Source: Mucilaginibacter corticis (GTDB lineage: Bacteria; Bacteroidota; Bacteroidia; Sphingobacteriales; Sphingobacteriaceae). From it: 64,000 nucleotides of DNA. The stretch lies in the NCBI RefSeq assembly GCF_007558865.1, contig NZ_VLPK01000003.1:620001-684000 (forward strand), read 5' to 3'. A program made the translations under genes and the position numbers. Below are positions 52,034-61,223 of this stretch, piece by piece (positions within the stretch are counted from its first letter, which is position 1; the number at the start of each line of letters is the position of its first letter). Under the pieces are notes generated by a model. That model made no database searches, was not told where the DNA came from, and was given only the letters and a program-made list of their open reading frames with translations.

Positions 52034-53500
52034 ATGCGAGCCCTGGCGTCCCTGATCGTACTGGATAAATATGCAGCCCAGCCTGTTTACCTGCAAATCG
52101 CAGATCAGCTGCTGGTGCTGATCAAAAACGGAACGATCGGTCCCGGGTACCGCTTGCTGAGCAGCCGTTCACTGGCCATAGCCTTAGCTGTACACCGTAA
52201 GACGGTGGTAAGGGCCTACGAAGACCTGACCGCCCAGGGCTGGCTGCAATCGGTAAGGGGTCACGGAACATATGTTAACAGGCAGCTTCCGATACCGGAT
52301 AGCCAAAGCTTTTCCGAACGTCCGGTTCTTAACGCCGACCCAAACAAAAAGGCAGGCTTTGCTTTAGCGCCTGCGGAACACTTACAGCGAACGGTTATAA
52401 AAATAGATACGGCCTATCATCTTGACGACGGATACCCGGATCTGAGGCTGGCGCCACTACAGGAACTATCCAGGGCTTTCCAGACCCAGCTGCGGTCAAA
52501 TCATGCTTTCGGGCGTCTTGGTTACGGGGATCCACAAGGTTCGATCCGCCTGCGGGAGGTGCTTTCCGATTACTTGAATGAAACCCGGGGCTTAAAAACG
52601 ACCGCCGGAAATATATTGATCACCAGGGGTACCATCATGGGGCTTTACCTGGCGAGCACTGCGCTGCTGAAACCCGGCGACACGGTAGCGGTTGGCGCAT
52701 CCGGCTGGAAGGCAGCCGATACCAATTTCCTACAGGCCGGCGCAAAGCTGGTGCGGATCCCGGTCGACGAACACGGGATCCTAACTGAGCGCCTGGAAGA
52801 AATATGCGCACAGCAAACGCTCCGGATGGTGTATGTGACGTCACACCACCATTACCCCACTACCGTAGCGCTCCGTGCCGACCGCCGCCTGGCACTGCTC
52901 CGGCTTTCCGAAAAATACCGTTTTATTATTTTTGAGGATGATTACGATTATGATTTCCATTACCTGAATAAACCCTTAATGCCGCTTGCGAGCGCCGATC
53001 ATGCCGGGATGGTGCTGTATTGCGGATCATTTAATAAATCGATCGCCCCCGGGATCCGGGTGGGCTATTTGGCAGGATCAGAGAATGTCATCGCCAGTCT
53101 TTCCTTATTGCGGCGGATCATTGATCGCCAGGGTGATGTTGTACTGGAAAATGCAATGGCGGAGCTATTGCAGCTGGGCATCATCCAGCGGCATTTGCGA
53201 AAAGCCATCCGCACCTACCGGGAGCGGCGTGATCTCTTTTGTAATTTACTTACAAGGCACCTGGAAGATAAAGTGAGTTTCATGATTCCTGAGGGTGGGC
53301 TGGCGGTATGGACGGTCTTCGACCCGGCAATCGATTTAAAGAAATTAGCCGCGTCAGCTTTGAAAAACGACATTTTCCTGAACGACGGCTCGGGGCAAAG
53401 TATTTCCGGCGCAAAGGCGCATGCGCTCCGTCTCGGGTTCGCCTCGTCCAACGCGGAGGAACTTGAACATATCGTAACAACGCTGCGTAAAATTATCTGA
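52034..53500 (+). CDS. MocR-type GntR regulator with aminotransferase domain
   Basis: 488 aa from MRALASLIVLDKYA; an earlier ATG gives 515 aa. GntR winged helix at the N-terminus (QPVYLQIADQLLVLIKNG...LLSSRSLAIALAVHRKTVVRAYEDLTAQGWL). Class I aminotransferase fold follows (ITRGTIMGLYLASTALL, VYVTSHHHYPTT), with the PLP Lys in CGSFNKSIAPGIRVGYL. MocR proteins commonly control a divergent operon, here the YCII/GNAT genes. Confidence 0.9.
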   Translation: MRALASLIVLDKYAAQPVYLQIADQLLVLIKNGTIGPGYRLLSSRSLAIALAVHRKTVVRAYEDLTAQGWLQSVRGHGTYVNRQLPIPDSQSFSERPVLNADPNKKAGFALAPAEHLQRTVIKIDTAYHLDDGYPDLRLAPLQELSRAFQTQLRSNHAFGRLGYGDPQGSIRLREVLSDYLNETRGLKTTAGNILITRGTIMGLYLASTALLKPGDTVAVGASGWKAADTNFLQAGAKLVRIPVDEHGILTERLEEICAQQTLRMVYVTSHHHYPTTVALRADRRLALLRLSEKYRFIIFEDDYDYDFHYLNKPLMPLASADHAGMVLYCGSFNKSIAPGIRVGYLAGSENVIASLSLLRRIIDRQGDVVLENAMAELLQLGIIQRHLRKAIRTYRERRDLFCNLLTRHLEDKVSFMIPEGGLAVWTVFDPAIDLKKLAASALKNDIFLNDGSGQSISGAKAHALRLGFASSNAEELEHIVTTLRKII

Positions 53501-53592
53501 TGGCTGTATCGACCGGCATACTGGTGCGCGTTTGGTCTTGAAAATAAGGGTTAAATGGCTTACTTTAGCGATCAGTATTCGCATCGCCCCTT

Positions 53593-55683
53593 ATGGAACA
53601 CCGTTTTAGCCGCAATTTAAAGCTGGGCTACAGTTTTTCTTTTATCATGCTGGTCGCTGTCGGCCTGCTTTCTTATTTTTTTATCCGGAATTTGCTGCAG
53701 AGCGACCGGGCAGTTGCGCACAGCAACGCGGTCATTTTCAATCTTGAGCGGACTTTGTCGCTGATGAAGGATGCGGAAACGGGCCAGCGCGGTTATTTAC
53801 TGACGGGCCGCGAGCAGTTCCTGACGCCTTACCTGGGCGCTTACCCGCAGGCGCTGCAATTAGTCGGAGCGGTCACCGCCCTTACCCGGGACAACGCACA
53901 GCAGCAGAAAAACATGGCGGCGGTAAGGGCGGTCATGCTGCAGCGGATGACCGGTTTGGAAGCGGTCGTAGCGAAAAAGCGGCAGGGCCTGCCGGTCAGC
54001 GCATCGGACCTGGATGCGGGTAAAGCGGCGATGGACAGCCTGCGGAAAGCGATCGAGCGGACCGAGCAGGCGGAACAAACTTTACTGGCGGAACGTTCGG
54101 GTCTTTTGAACCGTTATGCTGTCTGGACGCCGGTGCTGATCATCGGCGCTATTTTGATCGCCCTGGCGATCGGCCTGTTTTCCTATTTCCGGGTGTCTGC
54201 CGATATCCGGGAGAAGGACAGGCTGCGCGTGGAACTACAGCGAAAGGAAGAAGAAACGGCCGCTTTTAACGAGGAGCTGACGGCAGCGAACGAGGAGATC
54301 ACGGCGGCGAATGAGGAACTGTCAGCGATCAACGGCGAACTGGCGGAGGCCAGGGAAGAGCTGGTTGCTGTCAATGAGAACCTGGAGCAAAAGGTAAAGG
54401 AGCGGACAAGGGAGCTGGCTGCCAGCGAGGAAGAGACCCAGGCGCTGAACGAGGAACTGGTAAGTATCAACGAGGAGCTGGCTTCGGCCAACGAGGAGTA
54501 TATGGCCACGAACGAGGAACTGCTGGAAAACCGCGAGGCGCTGATCGCCAGCGAGCACCGTGCCCGCAATATCGTCGCCGGCGCGCCTTTCCCGATCGGG
54601 GTCTACGCGGGACGGGAAATGCGGATCGTCATGGCCAACAAGGCTATTTTGGATGTCTGGGGCAAGGGTTCCGGGGTGATCGGACAGACGTATTATGAGA
54701 TTTTACCGGAACTGGAAGGCAGCGGCATTTATGAGCAGCTGGACCGGGTCTTTATGACGGGTGAAGCTTTTCATGCCCGTAACCAGCGGGTCGATATTGT
54801 AGTGGACGGGAAACTGCAGCCTTATTATTTCAATTACAGTTTCACGCCGCTGCTGGACACCTTGGGACAAATCTATGGCGTGATGAACACTGCCGCGGAA
54901 ATCACTGACCTGGTAATGGCCAAGGAACAGGTGGAACAGAGCGAGCGCGAACTGCGGGGAATCAAACTGCAGCTGGAAGCCGAGCTGGAGGTGAGCCGGG
55001 AACTTCAGCGGCAAAAGGATGATTTTATCGGCATGGCCAGTCATGAACTTAAAACGCCGATCACTTCCCTATCGGCAGTGATCCAGTTGGCCCAGGTCAA
55101 ACTGAAAAATAACCCGGATCCTTTCCTGGCCCAGGCGATGGATAAGGCCGTCGTGCAGATCAAACGGATGACCGGTATGATCAATGGTTTCCTGAATGTA
55201 TCCAGGCTGGAATCGGGTAAGATCGAAATCATCAAAACAACCTTCGATATCGGCGGGCTTTTAAGGGAAGTGGTCGATGAGATCAAACTGACGGCGAGCA
55301 CCCACCCTGTGGTGCTGGATAACTGCCCCTTCCTGGAAATCGCCGCCGACCGCGATAAGATCAGTTCGGTAATTTCCAACCTGGTTAGCAACGCGATCAA
55401 GTATTCAGACAAGGGTAAAACGGTCACGGTTAGCTGCAGCTCTTCCCCTGTCAGCGTAACGGTCAGCGTCAAAGATGAGGGTATGGGGATCGCGCCGGAG
55501 GACACCGATAAGATCTTCGACCGCTACTACCGGGTCAAAACCGAACATACGCAACACATCGCCGGTTTTGGGATCGGCCTGTACCTGAGCGCCCAGATCG
55601 TGCAGCTGCACGATGGCCGGATCTGGGTCGAAAGCGAGACCGGCAAGGGTTCGACTTTTTATTTCAGCCTGCCGCTGGGCTAA
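53593..55683 (+). CDS. Sensor histidine kinase with CHASE3, coiled coil and PAS domains
   Basis: A 696-aa membrane kinase. TM1 (about 13-31), periplasmic CHASE3 (LMKDAETGQRGYLLTGREQF), TM2 (about 175-197), a long coiled coil of NEEL-type heptads (about 210-320), PAS (about 320-440), HisKA with His484 in GMASHELKTPIT, and HATPase (NLVSNAIKYSDKG, DEGMGIAPEDTDKIF, GFGIGLYLSAQIV). No response regulator is adjacent, so it probably acts with a distant partner. It is not linked to the MocR gene by overlap (92 bp apart). Confidence 0.92.
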   Translation: MEHRFSRNLKLGYSFSFIMLVAVGLLSYFFIRNLLQSDRAVAHSNAVIFNLERTLSLMKDAETGQRGYLLTGREQFLTPYLGAYPQALQLVGAVTALTRDNAQQQKNMAAVRAVMLQRMTGLEAVVAKKRQGLPVSASDLDAGKAAMDSLRKAIERTEQAEQTLLAERSGLLNRYAVWTPVLIIGAILIALAIGLFSYFRVSADIREKDRLRVELQRKEEETAAFNEELTAANEEITAANEELSAINGELAEAREELVAVNENLEQKVKERTRELAASEEETQALNEELVSINEELASANEEYMATNEELLENREALIASEHRARNIVAGAPFPIGVYAGREMRIVMANKAILDVWGKGSGVIGQTYYEILPELEGSGIYEQLDRVFMTGEAFHARNQRVDIVVDGKLQPYYFNYSFTPLLDTLGQIYGVMNTAAEITDLVMAKEQVEQSERELRGIKLQLEAELEVSRELQRQKDDFIGMASHELKTPITSLSAVIQLAQVKLKNNPDPFLAQAMDKAVVQIKRMTGMINGFLNVSRLESGKIEIIKTTFDIGGLLREVVDEIKLTASTHPVVLDNCPFLEIAADRDKISSVISNLVSNAIKYSDKGKTVTVSCSSSPVSVTVSVKDEGMGIAPEDTDKIFDRYYRVKTEHTQHIAGFGIGLYLSAQIVQLHDGRIWVESETGKGSTFYFSLPLG

Positions 55684-55882
55684 TTTATTAATCATTACCG
55701 GATCCGGAGATTTCGCCCAGGAACGTTGATCCAGTAAATTACTATTTGCATCTGCCGTTATTAGCATCCGCTGGAAGCGTACACGAGGAACAATTTATGC
55801 CCGTGTTTCAGTATTTCAGGCCCCTCATTTACATTGACATGCGGGGGGTTCCGGTCGCCAAACTATTCGTGTGCTTAGCGCT

Positions 55883-56656
55883 TCAGACAAATAACTGCTG
55901 CGCCTTAGTATAGTAGGTCGTCCGTCCGCCGATCTTATCCTTTATAATTTCTTCGCCTTTCGCCGTCACTTTTAACGCAGGGTTATGGATAGCCATAAAA
56001 TCGCGCAATTCCCCTGTAAGTTCATCACCGTTGGCTTCGGCAATATCTGCAATTGCCTTTTCCAATACCACCCGGATACTTTTGAAGAGCCGAACCGCAT
56101 CCTTTTCGGGAATCGCATTGGCGACCGAAAATGGCGAAATGCGGGCATGATAGAGAATCTCGTCGGTATAAGAATTGCCTATTCCCCGCATTACCTTTGG
56201 GTCCATCAGCAGGGTTTTGATCACTGAACGTTTTTTAGCCAATAGTGCCACAAAAGTGGTTTTATCCAGCGCTAGTGAATCCGGGGACTTAGCGGGTTTT
56301 GGCTGCAAAGTTGGGGTGGCGGCTTTTTGCAGGTCAACAACCGCAAAGCCCCCGCCACCTTTGAAATGAAAGGCCATGATCTGGAAGCGCGGCGTTTCAT
56401 CACCGTCCAAACTGATGAGTTCACCCCGGAGCATCAGGTGCAGCCCTAAAACCTGGCCGCCGGAAAAATGAAACTGCAGGGTCTTACCCTCACGGGAAAC
56501 ACCGGAAAGCTCGCGACCTTCCAGCGCTGACTTTAGTTCCGCTACGGTAACATTGAGTTTTTTAGCCACGGTCACCTCTACATGTTCCAGGACTTTGCCT
56601 TTGAATTTCCGGGTAAGGATCTGCGCGAATACGGTCAGGTCGGGTAGTTCAGCCAT
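55883..56656 (-). CDS. Fpg/Nei-like DNA glycosylase family protein, atypical
   Basis: 257 aa from MAELPDLTVFAQIL, matching the family start M-P-E-L-P but with Ala in place of Pro2. H2TH region present: LLMDPKVMRGIGNSYTDEILYHARISPF. At the C-terminus, GRTTYYTKAQQLF replaces the zinc-finger end (GRTTYYCPxCQ), so zinc-binding Cys are absent. Pro2 is the catalytic nucleophile in Fpg and Nei, so base excision is doubtful; a binding or altered role is possible. It is divergent from a uvrA-type gene with 86 bp between starts. Confidence 0.8.
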   Translation of the reverse strand: MAELPDLTVFAQILTRKFKGKVLEHVEVTVAKKLNVTVAELKSALEGRELSGVSREGKTLQFHFSGGQVLGLHLMLRGELISLDGDETPRFQIMAFHFKGGGGFAVVDLQKAATPTLQPKPAKSPDSLALDKTTFVALLAKKRSVIKTLLMDPKVMRGIGNSYTDEILYHARISPFSVANAIPEKDAVRLFKSIRVVLEKAIADIAEANGDELTGELRDFMAIHNPALKVTAKGEEIIKDKIGGRTTYYTKAQQLFV

Positions 56657-56742
56657 GATGGTCTTTTTAAGGTCAACAGGGAAGCAGCTAAACTGTTCCC
56701 GGAAACATAAAAACAATGGCGCCGGGCACTTGTTAACAAAGC

Positions 56743-59253
56743 ATGGAATTTAAAGGGTTTGTAAAAGTTAAGGGAGCGCGGGAACATAACCTCAAAAATG
56801 TCAGCCTGGAAATTCCGCGAGACGCGCTGGTGGTATTTACCGGTATTTCCGGCTCAGGAAAATCATCACTTGCGTTTGGTACACTTTACGCTGAGGCGCA
56901 GCGCCGTTACCTGGAATCCGTTTCCCCTTATGCACGTCGTCTGTTCAACCAGATGGCCATACCTGAAGTGGATGAGATCGAAGGCCTGCCGCCGGCCGTG
57001 GCTTTGCAACAGCAACGCGGCTCGGCCAGCACCCGTTCTTCGGTCGGCAGCGTAACTACCTTATCTAACCTGCTGCGCATGCTCTATTCCCGCGCCGGGG
57101 ATTACCCCGAAGGACAAGGTATTATCTATGCCGAATCCTTTTCACCCAATACACCCGAAGGCGCCTGCCCCGAATGCCATGGGCTGGGCAAGGTTTACGA
57201 GATCACCGAACAAACCATGGTGCCGGATGACACCTTAACCATCCGTGAAAAGGCGATCGCCGCCTGGCCATCAGCCTGGCAGGGACAGAACCAGCGCGAC
57301 ATCCTGACGACCCTGGGCTATGACATTGATCTCCCCTGGAAGGACATTCCCCGAAAAGACCGGGACTGGATCCTATTTACTGAGGAACAGCCGGTTGTGC
57401 CCGTCTATTCCGGCTACACCCACGAAGAGATCCAGCGCTTCATCAAAAACAAAAGGCAGCCGGATTACATGGGCACCTTTACCGGGGCCCGACGCTATGT
57501 GCGCCATACGTTTGCCAATTCGCAAAGCGCGCTGATGAAAAAGCGCGTCAGCCAATATATGCTGAGCAGCGAATGTCCGCTGTGCCACGGCAAAAGGCTG
57601 AAGCAGGAATCGCTCAGCATTAAATTTGCCGGCTATGATATTGCCGAACTGTCGGGACTTGCGCTGAATAAACTGGCGACGATCTTCCAGCCCTATGCCA
57701 AGGGGGATGCACCGGCACTGAAAAAGTTGGAAGCGAAAAACCCGGAAAAAGTAATTGTCGCCAGACGTATCGCCGAAGATTTTTTAGCACGGCTGCAGGT
57801 GATGCTCGACCTGGGCCTGGGTTACCTGACCATCGAGCGCAGTACGCCGACCTTGTCGCCGGGTGAGCTGCAGCGCTTAAGACTGGCCACTCAGGTGCGC
57901 TCCAATCTGTTTGGTGTGGTCTATGTGCTCGACGAGCCTTCAGCAGGTCTGCACCCCGCCGATACGGAAGCTTTGCTTAGGGCCCTGGATAAATTAAAGG
58001 CGTCCGGTAATTCACTCTTTGTTGTGGAGCACGAGATCGATGTCATCCGGCATGCCGACTGGATCGTGGATGTCGGCCCCGCGGCCGGCGAAAAAGGCGG
58101 CCACATCCTCTATAGCGGATTACCGGAAGGCTTAAAAGAGATTGAGGCTTCGCTGACCCGGCATTACATTTACGGAGCAGCAGCCAAACCGGCTAACGAT
58201 CCACGGGAACCCAAGGGCTGGTTAAAACTGGAGGGCGTTACCCGGAATAACCTCTACCAATTAAATGCGGAATTTCCGCTGGGGGTATTGACCAGTGTGA
58301 CCGGCGTATCCGGCTCGGGTAAAAGCAGCCTGGTTAGCCAGGTAATGGTGGAACTGGTGGCCGAACATTTAGGCGTCAAGGTAGATATCACCGATGAAAC
58401 CGACGCGGACCCCCTCGAACAAACCGAGGTCCAAACGCCCGGGGGACACATCAACGCCGGTATGGATCAGCTCAAACGCCTGGTCGTGGTCGACCAGAAA
58501 CCCATCGGCCGCACGCCACGATCTAACCTGGCTACCTACACCGGCCTGTTCGATCACGTGCGCAAATTGTTCGCCGCTACACCCATGGCGAAAGCTAAAA
58601 AATACGACGCCGGGCGCTTTTCCTTCAACGTAGCCAAGGGCCGCTGCCCGCATTGCGAAGGTGAAGGTTTTGTCATGGTGGAGCTGCTGTTCCTGCCCAG
58701 CGTTTACACGCCCTGCCCGACCTGCAGCGGTACGCGTTATAATCCCAAAACGCTCGAAGTAAAATATAAAGACAAGCACATCGCCGAAGTGCTGGCCCTG
58801 ACCGTAGACGAGTCGGCCAATTTCTTTGATGAAGAGCCCGCCATCAGCCGCGCGCTGGAGGTCGTCCGCGAAGTCGGTCTCGGTTACCTGCGCTTAGGTC
58901 AGCCGGCCACCGAACTGTCCGGCGGTGAGGCGCAGCGCATCAAGCTGGCCACCGAACTGCAGCGCGCGCAGCACGGGCAAACACTTTACATTTTAGACGA
59001 GCCCACTACGGGCCTGCATCCTTCGGATGTCGAACGGCTCATGCTGCAACTGAACCGCCTGGTGGATGCAGGGAACACCGTAATCCTGGTGGAGCATGAT
59101 ATGAGCGTTATCGCAGCCAGCGACTGGGTGATCGATATTGGGCCGGGTGCCGGTGAAGATGGTGGACAGATCGTCGCCACCGGGACACCTCCGGCTATCG
59201 CCCGGCATAACGCCAGCCGCACTGCGCCCTACCTGGCCAAACAGCTAAAATAA
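56743..59253 (+). CDS. UvrA2-type excinuclease ATPase
   Basis: An 836-aa twin-ABC UvrA paralogue. Walker A motifs GISGSGKSSLA and GVSGSGKSSLVS; ABC signatures LSPGELQRLRLA and LSGGEAQRIKLA; zinc-finger Cys in CPECHGLG, CPLCHGKR and CPHCEGEG..CPTCSGTRY. At about 100 aa less than ordinary UvrA (~940 aa), it fits the UvrA2 class, which often gives tolerance to DNA-binding drugs. The paired divergent Fpg-like gene suggests a shared DNA-damage role. Confidence 0.88.
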   Translation: MEFKGFVKVKGAREHNLKNVSLEIPRDALVVFTGISGSGKSSLAFGTLYAEAQRRYLESVSPYARRLFNQMAIPEVDEIEGLPPAVALQQQRGSASTRSSVGSVTTLSNLLRMLYSRAGDYPEGQGIIYAESFSPNTPEGACPECHGLGKVYEITEQTMVPDDTLTIREKAIAAWPSAWQGQNQRDILTTLGYDIDLPWKDIPRKDRDWILFTEEQPVVPVYSGYTHEEIQRFIKNKRQPDYMGTFTGARRYVRHTFANSQSALMKKRVSQYMLSSECPLCHGKRLKQESLSIKFAGYDIAELSGLALNKLATIFQPYAKGDAPALKKLEAKNPEKVIVARRIAEDFLARLQVMLDLGLGYLTIERSTPTLSPGELQRLRLATQVRSNLFGVVYVLDEPSAGLHPADTEALLRALDKLKASGNSLFVVEHEIDVIRHADWIVDVGPAAGEKGGHILYSGLPEGLKEIEASLTRHYIYGAAAKPANDPREPKGWLKLEGVTRNNLYQLNAEFPLGVLTSVTGVSGSGKSSLVSQVMVELVAEHLGVKVDITDETDADPLEQTEVQTPGGHINAGMDQLKRLVVVDQKPIGRTPRSNLATYTGLFDHVRKLFAATPMAKAKKYDAGRFSFNVAKGRCPHCEGEGFVMVELLFLPSVYTPCPTCSGTRYNPKTLEVKYKDKHIAEVLALTVDESANFFDEEPAISRALEVVREVGLGYLRLGQPATELSGGEAQRIKLATELQRAQHGQTLYILDEPTTGLHPSDVERLMLQLNRLVDAGNTVILVEHDMSVIAASDWVIDIGPGAGEDGGQIVATGTPPAIARHNASRTAPYLAKQLK

Positions 59254-59300
59254 AAATCCGGGCCCGACAATGGATTAACTAAAGGGGAACTCAGACAAAG

Positions 59301-59517
59301 CATGGCTTAATGATCGATATGGATGGTGTGATCTACGCCGGGGAACAACTAATTAAAGGTGTAGACATTCATCGTTTTGTCCAACAACTTTGCAAGAGCC
59401 GCGCCAATGGCGTTGACACTTGCGAAGCTGGTGATGAAGGTTACTGAAAAACATATCTTTACCAGCGCCATAGTGACCGCAAAGCCCGGAGAATGCCGGA
59501 ATAACTATGGTCGATAA
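59301..59517 (+). pseudogene. HAD-superfamily (NagD-like) hydrolase remnant
   Basis: Frame 1 from 59301 reads HGLMIDMDGVIYAGEQLIKG, the DxDG nucleophile motif of NagD-type phosphatases. A second frame from 59407 reads MALTLAKLVMKVTEKHIFTS followed by AIVTAK, matching the region about 60 residues later in intact proteins. The linker and most of the rest are gone, and the frames are shifted. It lies between the uvrA2 and sulfatase genes. Confidence 0.7.
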
Positions 59518-59535
59518 AAAACCGCCTCTTCAGGT

Positions 59536-60949
59536 TTATTTTCTATACAGCTTTACCTGCCTGTTAAACGCCTGTCTGATCTTTTTATATTTTGGTGTCT
59601 CAGCTACGTTAATGTTCTCAGCGGGATCCGTTTTGTAATCATATAATTCACGCGCTACAATGGTGTCAGCTTTCAGGTCGATCCATTCCGTATAGCCAAA
59701 AGCGTTGGTATGTACGGCATAACCCATTGTCTTAGGATACCCTTTAAACTGCATATCATCCGGGAACTGGCTGAAAGCCATCCCGCTGCCCCGGTATGCT
59801 TTTGCTTTCAATATAGCGGCAAAACTATTTCCGTCAGTCTCCGGTTTCGGCAAACCGCATAGATCGCTCAATGTAGCATAAAGATCGATCAGTTGCACCA
59901 CCGTGTCTGAAGCTTTTGGCTGATACCGCAGGGATGGATCGGAAATCATAAGGGGAACCCGGGTATCCGTTTTTGAATTGGTGGTCTTACCCCACATCCC
60001 ATGTTCGCCAAGATGAAAACCATGATCGCTGAGTAAAACAACCACTGTGTTTTTGTCCAGTTTGAGCCGGTGTAATTCCGCGAGCACTTTTCCTACCTGT
60101 TTATCGGTATAGCTTACAGACGTGTAATATCCCCTGACCAGTTTCGCTGATAATTCTTTGTTGATCGGATCCAGTTTGGGAATATCCGTATATCCGCGCA
60201 ATTCAACAGAATTATGTATGGAAAATTTGGGCACATTCAAAGCTTTGGCACTGTCAGGTGAAAGCAGGTATGTTTTGTTTTGGTTCCTGCCAGTACGCAA
60301 GGGGCACGCTAAAAGGCAAATGCGGCCGCCTGAAACCTACCGCCAGGAAAAATGGTTTTGAACTCATATGCTGTAATTCCTTTACGGCTGCGGCGGCGAC
60401 CATTCCATCGATGTAAGCGCTGTCAGGCACATCTGCGGCTTCGGAGACGGTTGCTTTCGGCGCATGTACCAGGTTGGAATCCAAAACGTACTTACCCAGA
60501 TTAGTGGTAACCCCATATAACCCGGGCGCGCTCCATGAAGGCGGATCCTGGGCTGCCAGGGGATCGTGATAAATCTTTCCGATCTGCCGGGCATAATAAC
60601 CATGGTTCTTAAAGTACTGCGGCAAGGTAACCACATTGGGGAGTGCGGTACGAAAATGCGTTTCCAAATTCCAGACTTTGGTGTGGTCAGGCTTTTTGCC
60701 GGTCATAAAGGAGGCCCGGGAAGGCGCGCATACCGCTTGCTGGCAATAGGCGGATCTGAATAGCGTGGCGTGCCTTGCCAGATCATCAATAAAGGGCGAA
60801 AAGGCATTCGGGTCACCATAACAACCCAATGCCGGGCGCAGATCATCCACAACGATGAACAATACATTTTTCTTTCGCTGCGCCAATGCTGCTGATGCGA
60901 AAAACAGCAGGCACAGTGACACTCCGCTAATTAAGCTGTTAATTCGCAT
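59536..60949 (-). pseudogene. Secreted sulfatase (iduronate-2-sulfatase-like), frameshifted
   Basis: N-terminal half: signal peptide (MRINSLISGVSLCLLFF...ALAQ), NVLFIVVDDLRPALGCYG and the formylglycine motif CAPSRASF. It ends LPFSVPLAYWQ and then a stop at 60254. The C-terminal half continues in another frame from about 60300: VVVLLSDHGFHLGEHGMWGK and TDPAENINVAETP. One +1 shift between 60254 and 60300 joins them. Cys-type sulfatases act on sulfated glycans, matching the SusCD context. As it stands it would be inactive unless the shift is an assembly error. Confidence 0.8.
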
Positions 60950-61223
60950 AAGAGACAATGGTACCATTGAATATTTTCAGGGGAGGATAAACAATCTCCG
61001 TACATTCCCTGATTTTGAGCTGGTGGACTTTACTTTGAATACCTCTTAACAAAAACATCAACGCATCTTTGACGGAGGCTTTATCTGTACAAATTCGAAG
61101 CTCTTCAAACACCTGCCTGGTCAATGCTGAAGCTTTAACCGGATCGCTCAATCGCTTACAGGCTGCCTGGTAGACGGCGGTCCAGTAAACATCATAAAAC
61201 ATCTCAAAGGTGTAATTATCCAT
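60939..61223 (-). CDS. Short sigma-70 region 2-like protein
   Basis: 94 aa from MDNYTFEMFYDVYWTAV. FYDVYWTAVYQAACKRLSDPVKASALTRQVFEELR resembles the region 2 helices of ECF sigma factors, but region 4 is missing (typical length about 190). The rest is unrelated to a wHTH. It overlaps both the thioredoxin gene end (8 bp) and the sulfatase start (11 bp), so it is translated in the same operon. Confidence 0.45.
   Translation of the reverse strand: MDNYTFEMFYDVYWTAVYQAACKRLSDPVKASALTRQVFEELRICTDKASVKDALMFLLRGIQSKVHQLKIRECTEIVYPPLKIFNGTIVSYAN

Noticed and set aside
54183..54569. Ser-rich frame opposite the kinase coiled coil
   Set aside because: Antisense of the NEEL heptads; repeat composition explains the open frame.
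58369..58779. 136-codon frame opposite uvrA2
   Set aside because: Antisense of a highly conserved ABC protein.
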